This document shows, one piece after another, positions 1 to 9,643 of a stretch of DNA of 64,000 nt (position 1 is the first letter of the stretch; each line of letters begins with the position of its first letter). The position numbers and the translations under genes are program-made. A model generated the notes under the pieces. The model saw only the letters and a list, made by a program, of their open reading frames with translations, made no database searches and was not told the origin of the DNA. This DNA is from Confluentibacter sediminis. Lineage in GTDB: Bacteria > Bacteroidota > Bacteroidia > Flavobacteriales > Flavobacteriaceae. The stretch covers positions 62,001 through 126,000 of the forward strand of contig NZ_QKPO01000001.1 of the NCBI RefSeq assembly GCF_003258355.1. Direction: 5' to 3'.

Positions 1-1875
1 GGGTTTAGTGTTAAATTGCGTTTCAGTTTCTAAGCAGTTATAAATAAAATCGTTTTTAATGGTAGTTTTCGGGATTTTAAAATCGAACCAATCTTGCAAC
101 GGCAGTTCAAAACCAATACCGTGCATATAATTAAAAAGCGATTTTTTGAGTCCGAAACTAAACAAATTGTGGTCTATGCCCGTAGTGTCAGTAAACGCGA
201 TATCATTATTAGCAAACGTAATGGGTTTGGTGTTGGGAATAATATGGTATTCAGAAGGATTTAAGCCAATCGGGCTATGCGCCGTTAAGGCAAACTGATG
301 CCAAAACCCAGATTGCAACACGCCGATTTCGAATAACTGACGTACCATTTCTAAACTATCCACGGTTTCCTGTACGGTTTGTGTGGGGTAACCATACATC
401 AAATACGAGTGAACCATGATGTTGGCTTCGGTAAAATTTCTAGTCACCTGAGCCACTTGTGCCACGGTAACGCCTTTGTCAATAAGTGCCAATAATCTAT
501 CGGAAGCCACTTCCAGTCCGCCAGAAACCGCAATACACCCCGATGCTTTGAGTAGCAGACACAAATCTTTGGTAAAATTTTTTTCAAACCGGATGTTGGT
601 CCACCACGTGACGGTGAGTTTACGTTTGATGATTTCTAAAGCCACAGCTTTCATAAGGGCAGGAGGAGCGGCTTCATCTACAAAATGAAATCCTGTTTCG
701 CCTGTTTGCTCCATGAGTTGTTCCATGCGATCTACCAAGGTTTTGGCAGCAATGGGTTCGTAAATTTTAATATAATCCAACGAAATATCGCAAAAGGTAC
801 ATTTGCCCCAATAGCAACCGTGTGCCATGGTGAGTTTGTTCCATCGTCCATCGCTCCATAAGCTATGCATGGGGTTGGCGATTTCTATCACGGAAATATA
901 TGTATCTAAATGTAAATCGGAATAATCAGGGGTGCCTACCTCACTTTGTTTGTAATCTGGTTTGGTACTGTTGTTTTTATAAACAACGTGTCCGTTTTCT
1001 AAAAGAAACGTGCGTTTATACTCCCTTTTTTCGGAGGGGTTGGGTGAGGCCAATAGTTCAATAGGCAATTCGCCATCATCTAAGGTAATAAAATCGAAAA
1101 ATTCAAAGACCCTAGCGTCGGTTACCGACCGTAATTCGGTATTGGGGAATCCGCCACCCATCACAATTTTTATGTTTGGGTAGTTGGTCTTTATATATTG
1201 AGCACAACGAAATGCACTGTATAAATTCCCTGGAAATGGTACCGAAAAACAGACCAGTTTTGGCTGTGTGGTTTCTAATTTTTCTTCAAGAATCTTTAGG
1301 GTAATCGTATCAATATAGGTAGGTTGGTTTTGTAGTTGTTCGTATAACTCATCAAACGAGTTGGCACTCAAACCCAAACGTTCCGCATAACGACTGAACC
1401 CAAAATTAGGATCGATACATTCTATAATAAAATCGGATAAATCTTCCAAATACAAGGTGGCCAAATGTTTAGCTTTATCTTGCATGCCCATACTTCCAAA
1501 TGCCCAATCGAGTTCATCTAATTGGTCAAAACGGGAGGCTTGTGGTAAAAAATTCTCTGTGCAAATATGTCTGGCAAAGGTTGGTTTTTTGCCTTGCAGA
1601 AAGGCGATGACATCATCTAAAGGCTGTAAATAAGCGTTTTGTAACGCATAAATACGTTGTACATTTTCAGAAATGATGCTGTTGTTTTTAAAGGCTAGTT
1701 CAAAAAGATGTTGGAATGTTTTTTTTGAGAAGAGTTCTAAAATGACCTCAATACCCAAATCCATTTGGAAGGAACTAATATTTTTGGTGTTCAAAAAGCC
1801 TTTTAAATAGCACGTGGCTGGATAGGGCGTGTTTAATTGCGTAAACGGAGGCGTGATGAGTAAAAGGTCTTTCAA
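1..1875 (-). CDS. B12-binding radical SAM protein (3' end outside window)
   Basis: The frame is open from 1875 down to the window edge (625 codons, no stop), so the C-terminus is missing. The first residues read MKDLLLITPPFTQLN, a usual beginning for Bacteroidota B12-binding radical SAM enzymes. An N-terminal cobalamin-binding-like half (VMGGGFPNTELR at about residues 236-247) is followed by the cluster motif GCYWGKCTFC at about 347-356, i.e. CX4CX2C. No ATG is available: the start is TTG at 1875, with in-frame ATT just before it and an in-frame stop further upstream. Family knowledge suggests a 4Fe-4S/SAM radical enzyme with cobalamin; the substrate is unknown. Confidence is high for the family and low for the function. 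Confidence 0.85.
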   Translation of the reverse strand, partial: MKDLLLITPPFTQLNTPYPATCYLKGFLNTKNISSFQMDLGIEVILELFSKKTFQHLFELAFKNNSIISENVQRIYALQNAYLQPLDDVIAFLQGKKPTFARHICTENFLPQASRFDQLDELDWAFGSMGMQDKAKHLATLYLEDLSDFIIECIDPNFGFSRYAERLGLSANSFDELYEQLQNQPTYIDTITLKILEEKLETTQPKLVCFSVPFPGNLYSAFRCAQYIKTNYPNIKIVMGGGFPNTELRSVTDARVFEFFDFITLDDGELPIELLASPNPSEKREYKRTFLLENGHVVYKNNSTKPDYKQSEVGTPDYSDLHLDTYISVIEIANPMHSLWSDGRWNKLTMAHGCYWGKCTFCDISLDYIKIYEPIAAKTLVDRMEQLMEQTGETGFHFVDEAAPPALMKAVALEIIKRKLTVTWWTNIRFEKNFTKDLCLLLKASGCIAVSGGLEVASDRLLALIDKGVTVAQVAQVTRNFTEANIMVHSYLMYGYPTQTVQETVDSLEMVRQLFEIGVLQSGFWHQFALTAHSPIGLNPSEYHIIPNTKPITFANNDIAFTDTTGIDHNLFSFGLKKSLFNYMHGIGFELPLQDWFDFKIPKTTIKNDFIYNCLETETQFNTKP

Positions 1876-1938
1876 AATGCTACAAAATATTTGGTAACAA
1901 AGATAGTTGAAAAGTTATTGCGATTTTAGGGAGGGGGT

Positions 1939-2574
1939 TTATATGATAAATGCTTGAAGTTTCTCCCTTTTTCTTAAAGGAAGTGCCTCATTTATAACAG
2001 CCAAGGCTAAATGCTCCTGGTTTTTATCTTTGGAAAATAGCAGATTATAAAATTGATGGATGGTTAGACTGTTTTGGGCAGATTCTATAAGCGACATGGC
2101 ATCACCAGATTTAACAAAACCTTCTTCTAGCACACGAACATAGGTCCCTGGGAATCCATGGTTCAAAAATTGCTTGACAACTTTTTGTGAACTAAACTTC
2201 ACGCCTAATTTATAACACGGTTCTCTGGGTTGGGTTATTTGAACTAAGGCTTTGCCAATTTTATAGATATCTCCAATGTGGAGCTTGGTTTCATCCAATC
2301 CATTTATAGTTAGGTTTTCGCCAAACATGCCCCAATTCCAATCTAAATGGGGATAGAGGTTTTTCCAATAATCATAATGATTTTCAGAAAACAAATAACA
2401 GGCTTTAAATTCGCCACCATGATACCTTCGGTCGGTGACTTCATCATCTTTAACGTCGCTTTTTCCTAAATAAATAGGTTGGATGGTAGGTGTTTTATAA
2501 ATACCGGTCGTCACTTTTTTACCTCTAAAAATAATGGTTTGTGGTTTGGCTATATTGGTAGAAGTGACGTACAT
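1939..2574 (-). CDS. MOSC domain protein, YiiM-like
   Basis: This 211-residue protein carries a MOSC domain over about residues 35-160. It has the conserved RYHGGEFKACY and WGMFGENLTI segments and the cysteine of QPREPCYKLG (C120), which in this superfamily binds sulfur or the molybdenum cofactor. The C-terminal 45 residues resemble the three-helix extension of YiiM-type proteins. YiiM relatives reduce N-hydroxylated compounds with Moco, so a similar detoxification role is possible but only inferred. It ends 63 bp before the radical SAM start and begins 6 bp downstream of the pepT stop, so it is probably co-transcribed with pepT. Confidence 0.85.
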   Translation of the reverse strand: MYVTSTNIAKPQTIIFRGKKVTTGIYKTPTIQPIYLGKSDVKDDEVTDRRYHGGEFKACYLFSENHYDYWKNLYPHLDWNWGMFGENLTINGLDETKLHIGDIYKIGKALVQITQPREPCYKLGVKFSSQKVVKQFLNHGFPGTYVRVLEEGFVKSGDAMSLIESAQNSLTIHQFYNLLFSKDKNQEHLALAVINEALPLRKREKLQAFII

Positions 2575-2580
2575 AACATA

Positions 2581-3819
2581 TTATTTTTTTAAAGCTGTTA
2601 ACTCCGCGATTTTACAAATAACTTCGGTGGCTTTTATCATACTTTCTACAGGCACGTATTCATAACGTCCGTGAAAATTATGACCACCAGCGAAAATATT
2701 CGGGCACGGTAATCCCATAAAACTAAGTTGAGACCCATCCGTACCCCCACGGATGGCTTTTATAAGGGGTTTAATACCTGATTGTTTCATAGCCTCTTCA
2801 GCAATATCAACAATATGCATCACAGGTTCTACCTTTTCTTTCATATTATAGTATTGGTCTTTAATCTCAATACTTACAACATCATCTTCATATTGTGAGT
2901 TAAGCTCATCCGTCAGCTTAAGCATCATATCTTTACGAGCTTCAAAATGGCCTTTATCGTGGTCGCGAATGATGTATTGCAACTCAGTTTCTTCCACATC
3001 GCCTTTTATAGTGTGTAAATGGAAAAATCCTTGATATTCCTCGGTGTGTTCAGGTGTTTCTAAGCGTGGTAACGAATGAATGAATTCGGTAGCAATGTAT
3101 ATGGAATTCACCATTTTGCCCTTAGCATAGCCTGGATGCACACTCACGCCTTTGATGCGAACTTTGGCACCCGCAGCATTAAAATTTTCATATTCTAGTT
3201 CTCCGATTTGACTGCCGTCCATGGTGTAAGCATAGTCAGCTCCAAATTTTTTCACATCGAACTTATGGGCACCTCTGCCTATTTCTTCATCGGGCGTAAA
3301 ACCGACTTTAATAGTGCCGTGTTTAATCTCAGGATGATTGATTAAATATTCCATAGCCGTCATGATTTCACAAATTCCTGCTTTATCATCGGCTCCTAAA
3401 AGCGTTGTGCCATCGGTAGTGATTAAAGTTTGACCTTTGTAAAGATGTAAATCTTCAAAATAATCTGGGGATAACACAATATTTTCAGCGGCATTTAAAA
3501 CAATATCCTTTCCGTTATATTTTTCAATAATCTGAGGTTTTACGTTGGTTCCTGAAAAATCTGGTGAGGTGTCAAAATGGGAAATAAACCCGATTGTTGG
3601 CACGTTGTGGGTAACGTTGCTAGGTAAGGTCGCCATGATGTAAGCGTTGTCGTCAATACTAACATCCTGCATGCCAATGGCAATTAATTCATCGACTAAT
3701 TTATTTGCCAAATGCCATTGTTTTTCGGTACTTGGGGTGGTGTCGCTATCAGGATTTGATTGAGTGTCTATGGTAACGTAACTAATGAATCTGTTTATAA
3801 TGTGTTGTTTATCAATCAT
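2581..3819 (-). CDS. pepT: Peptidase T (tripeptide aminopeptidase)
   Basis: At 412 residues this has the usual length for PepT, a cytosolic M20B di-zinc aminopeptidase that removes the N-terminal residue of tripeptides. The metal-ligand motifs are visible: HFDTSPD (H81, D83), GADDKAG (D144 or D145), PDEEIGRG (E178/E179), MDGS (D201) and [10 protein letters not shown] near the C-terminus. The lid/dimerisation domain lies between about residues 210 and 320. It is the first gene of a leftward unit with the MOSC gene and is divergent from pyrD; a -7 box lies in the 78-bp gap. Confidence 0.96.
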   Translation of the reverse strand: MIDKQHIINRFISYVTIDTQSNPDSDTTPSTEKQWHLANKLVDELIAIGMQDVSIDDNAYIMATLPSNVTHNVPTIGFISHFDTSPDFSGTNVKPQIIEKYNGKDIVLNAAENIVLSPDYFEDLHLYKGQTLITTDGTTLLGADDKAGICEIMTAMEYLINHPEIKHGTIKVGFTPDEEIGRGAHKFDVKKFGADYAYTMDGSQIGELEYENFNAAGAKVRIKGVSVHPGYAKGKMVNSIYIATEFIHSLPRLETPEHTEEYQGFFHLHTIKGDVEETELQYIIRDHDKGHFEARKDMMLKLTDELNSQYEDDVVSIEIKDQYYNMKEKVEPVMHIVDIAEEAMKQSGIKPLIKAIRGGTDGSQLSFMGLPCPNIFAGGHNFHGRYEYVPVESMIKATEVICKIAELTALKK

Positions 3820-3875
3820 TTTAATTGATTTTTTTTAAGATTTTTAAAGTGGTAATGATTTGCTATTTTTCACAT

Positions 3876-3883
3876 CAAAAATA
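3876..3883 (-). promoter_or_regulatory. Putative pepT promoter -7 box
   Basis: On the minus strand this reads TATTTTTG, a match to the Bacteroidota -7 consensus TAnnTTTG, 57 bp before the pepT ATG. No well-spaced -33 element is visible. Confidence 0.45.
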
Positions 3884-3929
3884 CTATTAATTTTCAAATG
3901 CTTCATGCTGTTTTTTGTGAAATGAATGG

Positions 3930-3937
3930 TATTTTTG
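3930..3937 (+). promoter_or_regulatory. Putative pyrD promoter -7 box
   Basis: TATTTTTG matches TAnnTTTG and lies 20 bp before the ATG at 3958. It lies inside the longer reading frame that begins at 3898, which favours the shorter start. Confidence 0.45.
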
Positions 3938-3957
3938 TGACGCAATTCAACTTCGCT

Positions 3958-4998
3958 ATGTATAAATTACTTATCCGTCCTATTTTATTTTTCTTTGACC
4001 CTGAAGATGTGCATTATTTTACATTTTCATTGATTCGCTTAGTAAATAAAATTCCTTTAGTATCTGGTATTATTAAAAACATGTATCGTGTTGAAGATGT
4101 TTCTTTAGAGAAAGAATTATTCGGATTGAAATTTAAAAATCCTATTGGTTTGGCAGCTGGATTTGATAAAGATGCCAAATTGTTTAATGAATTGTCCAAT
4201 CTCGGATTTGGTTTTATTGAAATAGGCACCTTGACTCCCAAAGCGCAACCAGGCAATCCTAAAAAACGATTGTTTCGTTTAAAGGAAGACTCTGCAATTA
4301 TTAATCGCATGGGTTTTAATAACGGCGGCGTTGAAGACGCTGTATTGCGATTAAAAAAGAATCCTTCGACTACGCTCAGGACAGGGAAGCATGTGTTAAT
4401 TGGAGGTAACATTGGGAAAAATAAAGTGACTCCTAATGAGAATGCCGTGGATGATTATAAAATCTGTTTCAATACATTGTTTGATTATGTAGATTATTTT
4501 GTGGTAAACGTCAGCTCCCCCAACACACCCAATTTAAGAGCTTTACAAGATAAAGAGCCATTAACCAATCTTTTAAAGGATTTACAGATTGAAAATTCAA
4601 ACCATATAAAAAAGAAGCCTATATTATTAAAAATCGCTCCAGATTTAACCAATGAACAATTGTTGGATATTATTGATATTATAAAAGATACTAAGATTGA
4701 TGGGGTTATAGCGACCAATACCACCATTTCCCGAGACGGTTTAACATCTGAAAGTAAAGTGGAAATCGGCGGATTAAGTGGAAAACCATTAACCAATCGT
4801 TCTACTGAAGTCATTCGGTTTTTAGCCGAGAAAAGTAACAAGGCATTTCCGATTATAGGAGTCGGTGGAATTCATACGGTAAAAGATGCTATGGAAAAAA
4901 TGGAAGCTGGAGCCGATTTAATTCAACTCTACACTGGATTTATATATGAAGGGCCAAAACTTATTAAAGATATCAATAAGGCTTTAATTAAAAAGTAA
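3958..4998 (+). CDS. pyrD: Dihydroorotate dehydrogenase (quinone), class 2
   Basis: PyrD oxidises dihydroorotate to orotate with FMN at the inner membrane and passes electrons to quinone. The class 2 features are an N-terminal membrane-associating helix ([19 protein letters not shown]) and [35 protein letters not shown] (catalytic Ser) and GVGGIHT. The open frame extends upstream to 3898, but family alignment and a -7 box at 3930 favour 3958 (346 residues). Oddity: eight residues, PSTTLRTG, stand between RLKKN and [10 protein letters not shown], where relatives run on directly. Their 24 bases (4363-4386) are a repeat-like insertion kept in frame. The gene converges on the M43 protease, 2 bp between stops. 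Confidence 0.95.
   Translation: MYKLLIRPILFFFDPEDVHYFTFSLIRLVNKIPLVSGIIKNMYRVEDVSLEKELFGLKFKNPIGLAAGFDKDAKLFNELSNLGFGFIEIGTLTPKAQPGNPKKRLFRLKEDSAIINRMGFNNGGVEDAVLRLKKNPSTTLRTGKHVLIGGNIGKNKVTPNENAVDDYKICFNTLFDYVDYFVVNVSSPNTPNLRALQDKEPLTNLLKDLQIENSNHIKKKPILLKIAPDLTNEQLLDIIDIIKDTKIDGVIATNTTISRDGLTSESKVEIGGLSGKPLTNRSTEVIRFLAEKSNKAFPIIGVGGIHTVKDAMEKMEAGADLIQLYTGFIYEGPKLIKDINKALIKK
4363..4386. repeat. In-frame 24-bp repeat insertion inside pyrD
   Basis: The 24 bases begin CCTTCGACTACGCTCAGGAC and encode PSTTLRTG; the opposite strand encodes PVLSVVEG. From memory, this motif (opposite strand beginning CCTGTCCTGAGCGTAGTCGA) recurs as a dispersed intergenic repeat in many bacterial genomes, including Flavobacteriaceae. 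Here it is exactly eight codons and keeps the pyrD frame. No second copy was seen in this window. Confidence 0.7.
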
Positions 4999-5000
4999 TC

Positions 5001-6956
5001 TTACTTGATGAATTTTTTAATAGCCCAGCTAGTACCATCATTAATACTCAAAATATAAGTTCCTTCAGGCAAATTACCAACATTAATTTGCTTGCTATTA
5101 AGCATACCTTTAGATAATACTTGTCCGTATAGATTTGATATTTCATAATGGATAGAGCTATTCATAACCTCTGAAGAAATATTAAGTGTTCCTCCATTTA
5201 CGGGATTTGGATAGATGGTCGCATTTGCTATGCCTCCTTTATTTATTGTAGGTTTAGGAATTTCATTACCAGTTATACTAATGTCATCAATGGCAATGTC
5301 TCCTTCCCAGCTAGAACCTCTTACAGCTCTAAATCTAATTTTAATGGTTTGATTTGTGTAAGCAGATAAATCAACCGTTTGAAGTGTATAGTCATCTTCT
5401 TGATTTGTTTGCTTATTTCCTGATAGAACGGGAATAATATCATTAATAACACCTTCGTCTGTTAGGATATCTACATGCAGTTCTCCAATATGGGGACCAA
5501 ACATATGATAGGCAAATTTTAATTTTGAGCTGGATGATTTAATAGCAATACAAGGTGATAGGAATTCTGCAGTGTCACCAGGTTGTGAGCCAGAAGCTTC
5601 AGTGTAAATGTAAGAACCTTTTTTTGTTTTAGTTGTGTTATCGGTTATTGGTCCAGTACCTTCAGAATCAGTGTTGCCTGAATTAATAAACCAATTATAT
5701 CCATTTCCAGAAACATCTGTGGTTGTCCAACCGGTATCGTTTGCGGTTTCTAAACTTTCAAAATTTTCGACCAAAGGGGTTGTTTTTAGAGTGCCTACTT
5801 TTATATAGTTGTAAAATGTTTTGGTTATGGTGTTTGATTTATTGGAAATGGTCAGTGTTACATCATAAGTTCCCTTTTCAAAAGTATGTATGGGGTTTTG
5901 TGTTTTATAATCTATAATACCATCACTATCGATATCCCATTTCCAGCTTGTAGCATTTAGACTGTTGTTGCTAAATTGGACGGTTAATTTATCATCACAG
6001 GTTTGATTAACATCTGCAATAATATTGGCATTAAATGAATGGTCTGCTAAATAGTTTTTTGCTGTTTTATAAAATGCAAACATTCTAGCAAATTGTTTTG
6101 TTGAAAAATGAGAGCGACATCCTTTTAAAGAATAGGACATGATATTTTGAGTGTCTGGATGAAAATGATCGCCATTGGCATCCACTTCATTTCCTATATA
6201 ATTACAAAAATTGTCAACATTTGAATTGCTTAATGTCGGATCGGCTGGTGTATCGCATATACCATCCCCATCTGTGTCACAATTACTGCCATTTACCAAT
6301 TCTGTAGTTAATCCTTCACTTTGGGGGCCTTGTGTATGTATTAATGAAAAGAAATGCCCAACTTCATGAGATAAAGAAGAGCTATTTAGGACACAGCTGT
6401 TTTGCATCACAATAATATCTAATTTACCAACATTATTAGTATAACCACATATGTTGATGTTACTTTCATTTTCTATGTAATCAAAAAAGTAAATATTCAA
6501 TACACCTGGAGTATAATAGCTGCTAATGAGGGCGGCTTCCCTGGCTTTATTAAAATGACATAAGTTGTTATTGTCAATATAATCTATGCCTCCACTCAAA
6601 TAAAATTCTAGGTAAGCGTTTGCGTAGATGCTATTCATTTCATTAATGGCTAAGTTTAAATCATTAGCACTTAAGCCACCGTTACCATTAGAGTTTCTAA
6701 TAATATGTGCTTTAATGGGAATTGAATTAACAATTTTTGAATTAGACTTACTATAAGTAGAAGATGATGATATGGTGTTAAATTGTTCTTCGTACTTTTT
6801 AATTTGAGGTTTCAAACTATTATAAAATTCAATAGATTCAGAGGATGTCACGGTCCCACAAATTGGCTCTGAAATGCTTTGAGATGAGATATAGCAAGTT
6901 GATGATAAAAATATCGTTAGAATTAAAATGCCGAATTTTGAAGTAAAAATATTCAT
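5001..6956 (-). CDS. Secreted M43 (pappalysin-type) metalloprotease with PKD and T9SS sorting domain
   Basis: This 651-residue exported protein begins with a signal peptide (about 1-25). The zinc motif HEVGHFFSLIH (H197, E198, H201, H207) and a following Met-turn (NIMSYSLKGC) identify a metzincin of family M43, which cleaves proteins outside the cell. A PKD domain (about 315-395, WKWDIDSDG) and a MAM-like beta-sandwich (about 395-560, ending DIAIDDISITG) follow. The last 75 residues (IYPNPVNGG to KKFIK) are a type A T9SS C-terminal signal, so secretion through the gliding-linked type IX system is inferred. The gene stands alone and is convergent with pyrD. Confidence 0.93.
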   Translation of the reverse strand: MNIFTSKFGILILTIFLSSTCYISSQSISEPICGTVTSSESIEFYNSLKPQIKKYEEQFNTISSSSTYSKSNSKIVNSIPIKAHIIRNSNGNGGLSANDLNLAINEMNSIYANAYLEFYLSGGIDYIDNNNLCHFNKAREAALISSYYTPGVLNIYFFDYIENESNINICGYTNNVGKLDIIVMQNSCVLNSSSLSHEVGHFFSLIHTQGPQSEGLTTELVNGSNCDTDGDGICDTPADPTLSNSNVDNFCNYIGNEVDANGDHFHPDTQNIMSYSLKGCRSHFSTKQFARMFAFYKTAKNYLADHSFNANIIADVNQTCDDKLTVQFSNNSLNATSWKWDIDSDGIIDYKTQNPIHTFEKGTYDVTLTISNKSNTITKTFYNYIKVGTLKTTPLVENFESLETANDTGWTTTDVSGNGYNWFINSGNTDSEGTGPITDNTTKTKKGSYIYTEASGSQPGDTAEFLSPCIAIKSSSSKLKFAYHMFGPHIGELHVDILTDEGVINDIIPVLSGNKQTNQEDDYTLQTVDLSAYTNQTIKIRFRAVRGSSWEGDIAIDDISITGNEIPKPTINKGGIANATIYPNPVNGGTLNISSEVMNSSIHYEISNLYGQVLSKGMLNSKQINVGNLPEGTYILSINDGTSWAIKKFIK

Positions 6957-7182
6957 TTGGGACCAAACATTTTTTCAAATGTATTCTTAATTAGAACGGT
7001 AGGACAATAAAAACGTTATAGCGTTGATTTTATCGATTATTTAACAATTACATCATTTTTTTGAGCATTGTTTTATGTATCAAAGATTTATTGTCAAATT
7101 AATTTAAAATCTAGGGTTTAATTAATCACTAAAGCTTCCAAAAAATAATAGTATTTTTATCATCTTATATTTTGAATGATGT

Positions 7183-8046
7183 ATGCCAAGTCCAATTAAA
7201 ATCATAGAATGCCCTCGAGATGCTATGCAGGGCATAAAAAAATTAATTCCAACAGGAGCTAAAGTTCAATACATACAATCATTATTGCGTGTTGGTTTTG
7301 ATACCATTGATTTTGGTAGTTTTGTATCACCGAAAGCGATTCCACAAATGTTCGATACTGCTTTGGTTTTATCTCAATTAGATTTGAGTAACACAAAAAG
7401 TAAATTATTGGCCATTGTCGCTAATGAAAGAGGCGCAATGGATGCGTCACAATTCTCGCAAATTGATTATTTAGGGTACCCTTTTTCTATTTCAGAAAAC
7501 TTTCAAATGCGAAACACTCATAAAACCATAGCGCAGTCAGTTTTAATATTAGATGATATTTTAAATATCTCCCAAAAAACCAATAAAGAAGTGGTTGCTT
7601 ATTTATCCATGGGATTTGGAAATCCGTACGGAGACCCTTGGAATGTTGATATTGTAGGAGAATGGACCTATAAGTTATCTAAAATGGGCGTGAAAATAAT
7701 ATCGCTTAGTGATACTATTGGAAGTTCAAATCCAGAAAACATTCATTATTTGTTTTCAAATTTAATCTCTTTATACCCCGATATAGAATTTGGAGCTCAT
7801 TTACATACTACTTATGAATCATGGTTTGAAAAAGTTGATGCTGCTTACAGCGCAGGATGTAAACGATTTGATGGAGCTATCCAAGGATTTGGAGGGTGCC
7901 CTATGGCAAAGGATGAGTTAACAGGTAATATGCCCACTGAAAAAATGCTGTCTTATTTTACATCTAAAAAAGTAAATAATTTAAATGCTTTGAGTTTTGA
8001 AAGTGCACATAATGAAGCTACTAAGATTTTTAGTTCTTATCATTAA
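7183..8046 (+). CDS. Hydroxymethylglutaryl-CoA lyase-like enzyme
   Basis: This 287-residue TIM barrel belongs to the HMGL/DRE-TIM family. Visible motifs are [11 protein letters not shown] (R12, D13 at the metal and substrate site), HLHTT (H206, H208) and [15 protein letters not shown] with C239, the signature cysteine loop of HMG-CoA lyase. HMG-CoA lyase splits HMG-CoA into acetyl-CoA and acetoacetate in leucine or ketone metabolism. Several positions differ from classical MvaB ([11 protein letters not shown] and HLHTT instead of HCHDT), so a related substrate remains possible. It lies 71 bp upstream of guaB, which has its own -7 box. Confidence 0.85.
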   Translation: MPSPIKIIECPRDAMQGIKKLIPTGAKVQYIQSLLRVGFDTIDFGSFVSPKAIPQMFDTALVLSQLDLSNTKSKLLAIVANERGAMDASQFSQIDYLGYPFSISENFQMRNTHKTIAQSVLILDDILNISQKTNKEVVAYLSMGFGNPYGDPWNVDIVGEWTYKLSKMGVKIISLSDTIGSSNPENIHYLFSNLISLYPDIEFGAHLHTTYESWFEKVDAAYSAGCKRFDGAIQGFGGCPMAKDELTGNMPTEKMLSYFTSKKVNNLNALSFESAHNEATKIFSSYH

Positions 8047-8086
8047 AAGAAATAACATTATTTACCTCAGTTAAACGAAAAAAGCG

Positions 8087-8094
8087 TAAATTTG
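8087..8094 (+). promoter_or_regulatory. Putative guaB promoter -7 box
   Basis: TAAATTTG matches TAnnTTTG, 23 bp before the guaB ATG. The -33 region is poor (TTTACC around 8061). Confidence 0.55.
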
Positions 8095-8117
8095 CACGCA
8101 ATTATAACGTAATTGCC

Positions 8118-9590
8118 ATGACTGCACATCAAAACAAAATAGTAGGGGAAGGCCTTACTTACGACGACGTCCTTTTAGTTCCAGCTTTTTCAGAAGTTTT
8201 ACCTAGAGAAGTTAGTATTCAAACAAAATTCACAAAAAATATTACGATTAACGTACCTATTGTCTCTGCGGCTATGGATACGGTAACAGAAAGCAAAATG
8301 GCCATTGCCATGGCGCAAGAAGGAGGTATTGGTGTATTACACAAGAATATGTCGATAGAAGCTCAAGCTTTAAAAGTAAGAAAGGTAAAGCGTGCGGAAA
8401 GTGGCATGATCATAGATCCTGTAACCTTACCGCTTACAGCAAAAGTTCTGGATGCTAAATTAGCTATGGCAGAGCATGGTATTGGAGGTATTCCAATTGT
8501 TGATGAAGACGGAATTTTAAAAGGTATTGTAACTAATAGGGATTTGCGTTTCGAACATAAAAAAAGTAGGCCTATTGTTGAGGTTATGACTAGTAAAGAT
8601 TTAGTAACCGCACCCATAGGCACCTCTTTAAAAGACGCAGAAATCATTTTACAGGAACATAAAATTGAAAAGTTATTAATTGTAGATAACGATTATAAAT
8701 TATCGGGGTTAATAACCTTTAGGGATATCACAAAACTCACTCAGAAACCAAATGCCAATAAAGATCAATATGGACGCTTGCGTGTGGCTGCTGCCATAGG
8801 TGTTACAGCGGATGCTTTAGAAAGAGCAGAAGCCTTGGTAAATGCTGGTGTAGATGCTGTGGTTATTGATACGGCACATGGCCATACTATAGGTGTGGTA
8901 ACCGTTTTAAAACAAATTAAAGCTAAATTTCCTGAGTTGGATGTTATTGTTGGGAATATTGCGACTGGTGCCGCTGCTAAATATTTGGTTGAAGCTGGTG
9001 CCGACGCTGTAAAAGTAGGTATTGGTCCAGGTTCTATTTGTACCACTCGTGTGGTTGCAGGTGTTGGGTTTCCGCAATTTTCTGCAGTTTTAGAGGTAGC
9101 CGCAGCTATTAAAGGTTCTGGTGTACCAGTAATCGCAGATGGAGGCATTCGTTACACAGGAGATATTCCTAAGGCGATTGCAGCAGGAGCCGATTCGGTT
9201 ATGTTAGGTTCGCTTTTAGCAGGTACTAAAGAATCGCCTGGAGAGACCATAATTTATGAAGGTAGAAAATTCAAATCCTATCGTGGTATGGGGTCTGTGG
9301 AAGCTATGAAAGAAGGTAGTAAAGACCGTTATTTTCAAGATGTGGAAGATGATATTAAAAAATTAGTACCAGAAGGTATTGTGGGTCGTGTGCCTTATAA
9401 AGGAGATTTATATGAAAGCATCCATCAGTTTGTTGGTGGTTTGCGTGCCGGGATGGGTTATTGTGGTGCCAAAGACATTGAAACCCTAAAAGAAACAGGG
9501 CAGTTTGTTAAAATAACGTCTAGTGGTATTAATGAAAGTCATCCACACGACGTGACTATTACTAATGAATCTCCTAATTATTCGAGATAA
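8118..9590 (+). CDS. guaB: Inosine-5'-monophosphate dehydrogenase
   Basis: IMPDH oxidises IMP to XMP with NAD+, the committed step of GMP synthesis. The 490-residue length is typical. The barrel begins with [17 protein letters not shown]. Two CBS domains are inserted at about 97-210. The catalytic loop [15 protein letters not shown] carries C308, and the flap region [10 protein letters not shown] follows. It has its own -7 box and ends at a strong hairpin terminator shared with the convergent surface-protein gene. Confidence 0.98.
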   Translation: MTAHQNKIVGEGLTYDDVLLVPAFSEVLPREVSIQTKFTKNITINVPIVSAAMDTVTESKMAIAMAQEGGIGVLHKNMSIEAQALKVRKVKRAESGMIIDPVTLPLTAKVLDAKLAMAEHGIGGIPIVDEDGILKGIVTNRDLRFEHKKSRPIVEVMTSKDLVTAPIGTSLKDAEIILQEHKIEKLLIVDNDYKLSGLITFRDITKLTQKPNANKDQYGRLRVAAAIGVTADALERAEALVNAGVDAVVIDTAHGHTIGVVTVLKQIKAKFPELDVIVGNIATGAAAKYLVEAGADAVKVGIGPGSICTTRVVAGVGFPQFSAVLEVAAAIKGSGVPVIADGGIRYTGDIPKAIAAGADSVMLGSLLAGTKESPGETIIYEGRKFKSYRGMGSVEAMKEGSKDRYFQDVEDDIKKLVPEGIVGRVPYKGDLYESIHQFVGGLRAGMGYCGAKDIETLKETGQFVKITSSGINESHPHDVTITNESPNYSR

Positions 9591-9612
9591 ATTTTAAAAA
9601 TATATATAATAG

Positions 9613-9643
9613 AAAATCCAACCTGAAAAGGTTGGATTTTTTT
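9613..9643. terminator. Bidirectional rho-independent terminator
   Basis: An 11-bp perfect stem, AAAATCCAACC (9613-9623) and GGTTGGATTTT (9630-9640), with a six-base loop and T-tract follows guaB. It also covers the end of the convergent gene on the minus strand. Confidence 0.9.

Noticed and set aside
4014-4412. Antisense reading frame opposite pyrD
   Set aside because: It is a shadow of pyrD. Its interesting PVLSVVEG stretch is only the reverse strand of the inserted repeat.
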